Positions 6,853 to 8,371 of a DNA stretch of 8,371 nucleotides are shown here, piece by piece. Position 1 is the stretch's first letter. Every line of letters begins with the position of its first letter. The stretch lies in assembly GCA_934771675.1 (NCBI GenBank), contig CAKVMF010000038.1, positions 1 to 8,371 of the forward strand, given 5' to 3'. Origin of the DNA: an uncultured Clostridia bacterium. Lineage in GTDB: Bacteria > Bacillota > Clostridia > Christensenellales > UBA1242. A program made the translations under genes and the position numbers. The notes beneath the pieces were generated by a model. The model saw only the letters and a list, made by a program, of their open reading frames with translations, searched no databases and was not told the origin of the DNA.

Positions 6853-7755
6853 ATGGGATTTTTTTCAAGACTTGTTAGCGGATTAAAAAATACAAAAAAA
6901 TCATTTTCAGAAAAGTTCAAATACATTTTTACTGGAAATGAAATTGATGAAGATTTTTTTGAAGAACTTGAATATGTTTTAATCAGTGCCGATATTGGAC
7001 CAGAAACAACTGAAACAATTTTGGATGAACTTCGACGTCAAATCAAAGCAAAAAAATTAAAAAAGACAGAAGATTCAAAAGAACTATTAAAAGAAATAAT
7101 GGTTAACATTTTGAGCGAAAATGAAGTTGAAAAGTTTTCATATCCACTTGCAATTTTGGTTGTGGGGGTTAATGGTGTTGGAAAAACAACAACCATTGGA
7201 AAACTTGCTCAAAAATTTACCGAGCAGAACAAAAAAGTTGTAATTGCTGGTGCAGATACTTTTAGAGCTGCGGCTGGTGATCAACTTAAAGTTTGGGCTG
7301 ATAGGGTTAAAGCAAAATATGTTTCTGGAGAGCAGGGCGCAGATGCTTCTGCTGTTGTTTATGATGCTATTGCTTCTGCAAAAGCAAAAAATGCAGATGT
7401 TATTTTAATTGATACTGCTGGTCGTTTGCATAACAAGGCAAACCTTATGGAAGAACTTAAAAAGATTGGGAAAGTTGTTTCAAAAGAATATCCAGAAGCT
7501 GAATATCACAAACTTATTGTTGTTGATGGAACAACTGGTCAAAACTCAAAACAACAGGTTGAGCTTTTTGATGAAGCGGTTGGTCTTACTGATATTGCGG
7601 TAACAAAACTTGACGGAACAAGCAAGGCTGGTTTTGTTGTTGAACTTGCAAGCTCAAATCCTGATATTGCTATGCGTTATATTGGTGTTGGTGAAGCAGC
7701 TGATGATTTGCTTGAGTTTGATGCAAAAGATTTTGTTGATGCTATTTTTGAATAA
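6853..7755 (+). CDS. ftsY: Signal recognition particle receptor FtsY
   Basis: FtsY is the membrane-associated GTPase that docks Ffh-bound ribosomes at the Sec translocon. FtsY and Ffh activate each other's GTP hydrolysis. The 300-aa product is the short form: an amphipathic, basic N-terminal helix (MGFFSRLVSGLK) suited to membrane binding, a helical N domain to about residue 90, then the G domain, with no long acidic A domain as in E. coli. GTPase motifs: G1 GVNGVGKTT (105-113), DTFRAAAGDQL, G3 DTAGR (187-191), G4 TKLD (251-254), and the C-terminal YIGVGE...DLLEFDAKDFVDAIF ending. The ATG at 6853 follows GGAG (6844-6847) by five bases. It lies 85 bp after smc with no terminator between, so read-through from the plsX promoter is likely. 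A strong terminator follows, and its SRP partners ylxM and ffh start from a separate promoter. Confidence 0.97.
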   Translation: MGFFSRLVSGLKNTKKSFSEKFKYIFTGNEIDEDFFEELEYVLISADIGPETTETILDELRRQIKAKKLKKTEDSKELLKEIMVNILSENEVEKFSYPLAILVVGVNGVGKTTTIGKLAQKFTEQNKKVVIAGADTFRAAAGDQLKVWADRVKAKYVSGEQGADASAVVYDAIASAKAKNADVILIDTAGRLHNKANLMEELKKIGKVVSKEYPEAEYHKLIVVDGTTGQNSKQQVELFDEAVGLTDIAVTKLDGTSKAGFVVELASSNPDIAMRYIGVGEAADDLLEFDAKDFVDAIFE

Positions 7756-7762
7756 AATTTTT

Positions 7763-7790
7763 GTTGGGCAAATTGCCCAACTTTTTATTT
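7763..7790 (+). terminator. Rho-independent terminator of ftsY
   Basis: GTTGGGC (7763-7769) and GCCCAAC (7775-7781) form a GC-rich stem. Including the flanking A/T pairs, the symmetry is a perfect 9 + 1 + 9. A T-rich tail follows (7782-7790). It lies eight bases after the ftsY stop and separates ftsY from the ylxM-ffh unit. Confidence 0.92.
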
Positions 7791-7819
7791 GAAAATTATG
7801 ACTTATTTTGCAAAACTGG

Positions 7820-7848
7820 TTGACAAATGTAATATGATAATGTATACT
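7820..7848 (+). promoter_or_regulatory. Sigma-A-type promoter for ylxM-ffh
   Basis: A perfect TTGACA at 7820-7825 and TATACT at 7843-7848 (one mismatch to TATAAT) are separated by exactly 17 bp. Transcription would begin near 7855, giving a leader of about 27 nt before the ylxM ATG. By consensus it ranks among the strongest promoters in the window. A dyad lies immediately downstream, over the predicted start site. Confidence 0.82.
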
Positions 7849-7849
7849 A

Positions 7850-7871
7850 TGTAAAGTAAAAATGCTTTACA
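7850..7871 (+). promoter_or_regulatory. Operator-like dyad at the ylxM-ffh start site
   Basis: TGTAAAG (7850-7856) and CTTTACA (7865-7871) are a perfect 7-bp inverted repeat with an 8-bp spacer and arm centres 15 bp apart. Allowing two mismatches, the symmetry extends to AC...GT outside the arms (7846-7875). The left arm begins two bases after the -10 box and the predicted start falls within it. That makes a full RNA hairpin unlikely and a DNA-binding site more plausible. The right arm abuts the weak AAGG (7871-7874) ribosome binding site. No regulator can be named from this sequence. Confidence 0.45.
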
Positions 7872-7881
7872 AGGTTTTGAA

Positions 7882-8214
7882 ATGGAAATTGAAGAATATG
7901 TTGAATTGACAATGCTTTTTGATTTGTATGGAAAGCTCTTATCAAAAAAACAATATGAAGTGATGGATAAGTATTTGAACTTAAACTTAAGTGAGAGTGA
8001 ACTTGCTGGGCTTGGTAGTGAATCAAGACAGTCAATCCATGATGCTGTTGTTAAAGCAAAAAAACAATTGTTTGAGTTTGAAGAAATGTGTCATTTCTTA
8101 AGCAAAAAACAATCATACTTAAAAAGTGTTGAACAATTGAAAAAATATTTATCATTAAATGATAATGATTTGGAAAAAATTAATGAAACGATTGATTATA
8201 TAAAAAATAATTAA
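7882..8214 (+). CDS. ylxM: YlxM/UPF0122 family HTH protein, SRP-associated
   Basis: YlxM proteins are small helix-turn-helix proteins usually encoded directly upstream of ffh in Firmicutes and mollicutes. Studies of the streptococcal member support a role as an SRP accessory factor affecting Ffh/SRP RNA function. The 110-aa product has normal length. Residues about 20-66 form a sigma-70 region 4-like HTH: LLSKKQYEVMDKYL, then NLSESELAGLGSESRQSIHD, then a basic helix (VVKAKKQLFEFE). The C-terminal part is charged, helical and lysine-rich, with no membrane segment or signal peptide. The start at 7882 has only a weak AAGG site seven bases upstream, much poorer than the AAAGGAGA serving ffh. The stop codon overlaps the ffh ribosome binding site, so the two genes form one unit. 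The family call is firm; the biochemical role is known only in part. Confidence 0.9.
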   Translation: MEIEEYVELTMLFDLYGKLLSKKQYEVMDKYLNLNLSESELAGLGSESRQSIHDAVVKAKKQLFEFEEMCHFLSKKQSYLKSVEQLKKYLSLNDNDLEKINETIDYIKNN

Positions 8215-8226
8215 AGGAGAATTGCT

Positions 8227-8371
8227 GTGGGTTTATTTGAATCACTTGGCGATAGATTAAATCACATATTTTCAAAGTTAACCAAACGTGGAAAACTTAC
8301 GGAACTTGAAATCAAGCAAGCAATGCGTGAAGTTCGAATTGCTCTTCTTGAAGCAGATGTTAACTTTATGG
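8227..8371 (+). CDS. ffh: Signal recognition particle protein Ffh, 3'-truncated by the window edge
   Basis: Ffh is the SRP54 homologue that binds signal sequences and 4.5S/6S RNA and, with FtsY, delivers ribosomes to the membrane. Only the first 48 codons are present. They begin with GTG and read VGLFESLGDRLNHIFSKLT, followed by GKLTELEIKQAMREVRIALL and EADVNF, the standard start of the Ffh N domain (the ALLEADV motif packs against the G domain). The GTPase G domain and methionine-rich M domain lie outside the window. The GTG start is supported by AAAGGAGA (8213-8220), seven bases upstream and overlapping the ylxM stop; no ATG suits this position. The gene is too short to appear as a long open frame in the window, but the match is clear. 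It is co-transcribed with ylxM. Confidence 0.95.
   Translation, partial: MGLFESLGDRLNHIFSKLTKRGKLTELEIKQAMREVRIALLEADVNFM

Overview
The window comes from an AT-rich, low-GC Gram-positive (Firmicutes/Bacillota-type) chromosome, probably a clostridial or related uncultured lineage. This rests on the gene order, strong A/T bias at third codon positions, purine-rich AGGAG-type ribosome binding sites, three sigma-A-type promoters with exact 17-bp spacers, and a ylxM gene next to ffh. TGG encodes tryptophan and no internal TGA is seen, so the genetic code looks standard. The genus cannot be read from the sequence.

Layout, all genes on the + strand: the 3' three quarters of ackA (acetate kinase, 1-930); a promoter and structured leader followed by rpmF (ribosomal protein L32, 1070-1261) and its terminator; a second terminator-like hairpin (1375-1404); a promoter and the run plsX (acyl-phosphate synthase, 1473-2492), rnc (RNase III, 2494-3162) and smc (chromosome condensation ATPase, 3177-6767), separated by 1 and 14 bp; an 85-bp AT-rich gap with repeats; ftsY (SRP receptor, 6853-7755) and a strong terminator; a promoter with an overlapping dyad; ylxM (7882-8214); and the first 48 codons of ffh (SRP GTPase, 8227 to the window end). 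There is no gene-free stretch longer than about 210 bp.

The set is housekeeping: acetate/ATP metabolism, a ribosomal protein, the first committed step of phospholipid acylation, RNA processing, chromosome segregation, and co-translational membrane targeting (FtsY, YlxM and Ffh work together). The order matches the conserved Firmicutes core cluster, but it is compacted. There is no DUF177/yceD gene before rpmF, no fapR before plsX, and no fabD, fabG or acpP between plsX and rnc.

I find no novel system, mobile element, CRISPR array or phage signal. The observations worth a second look are regulatory: a possible Shine-Dalgarno-sequestering switch in the rpmF leader, an orphan terminator before plsX, and an operator-like dyad over the ylxM-ffh transcription start.
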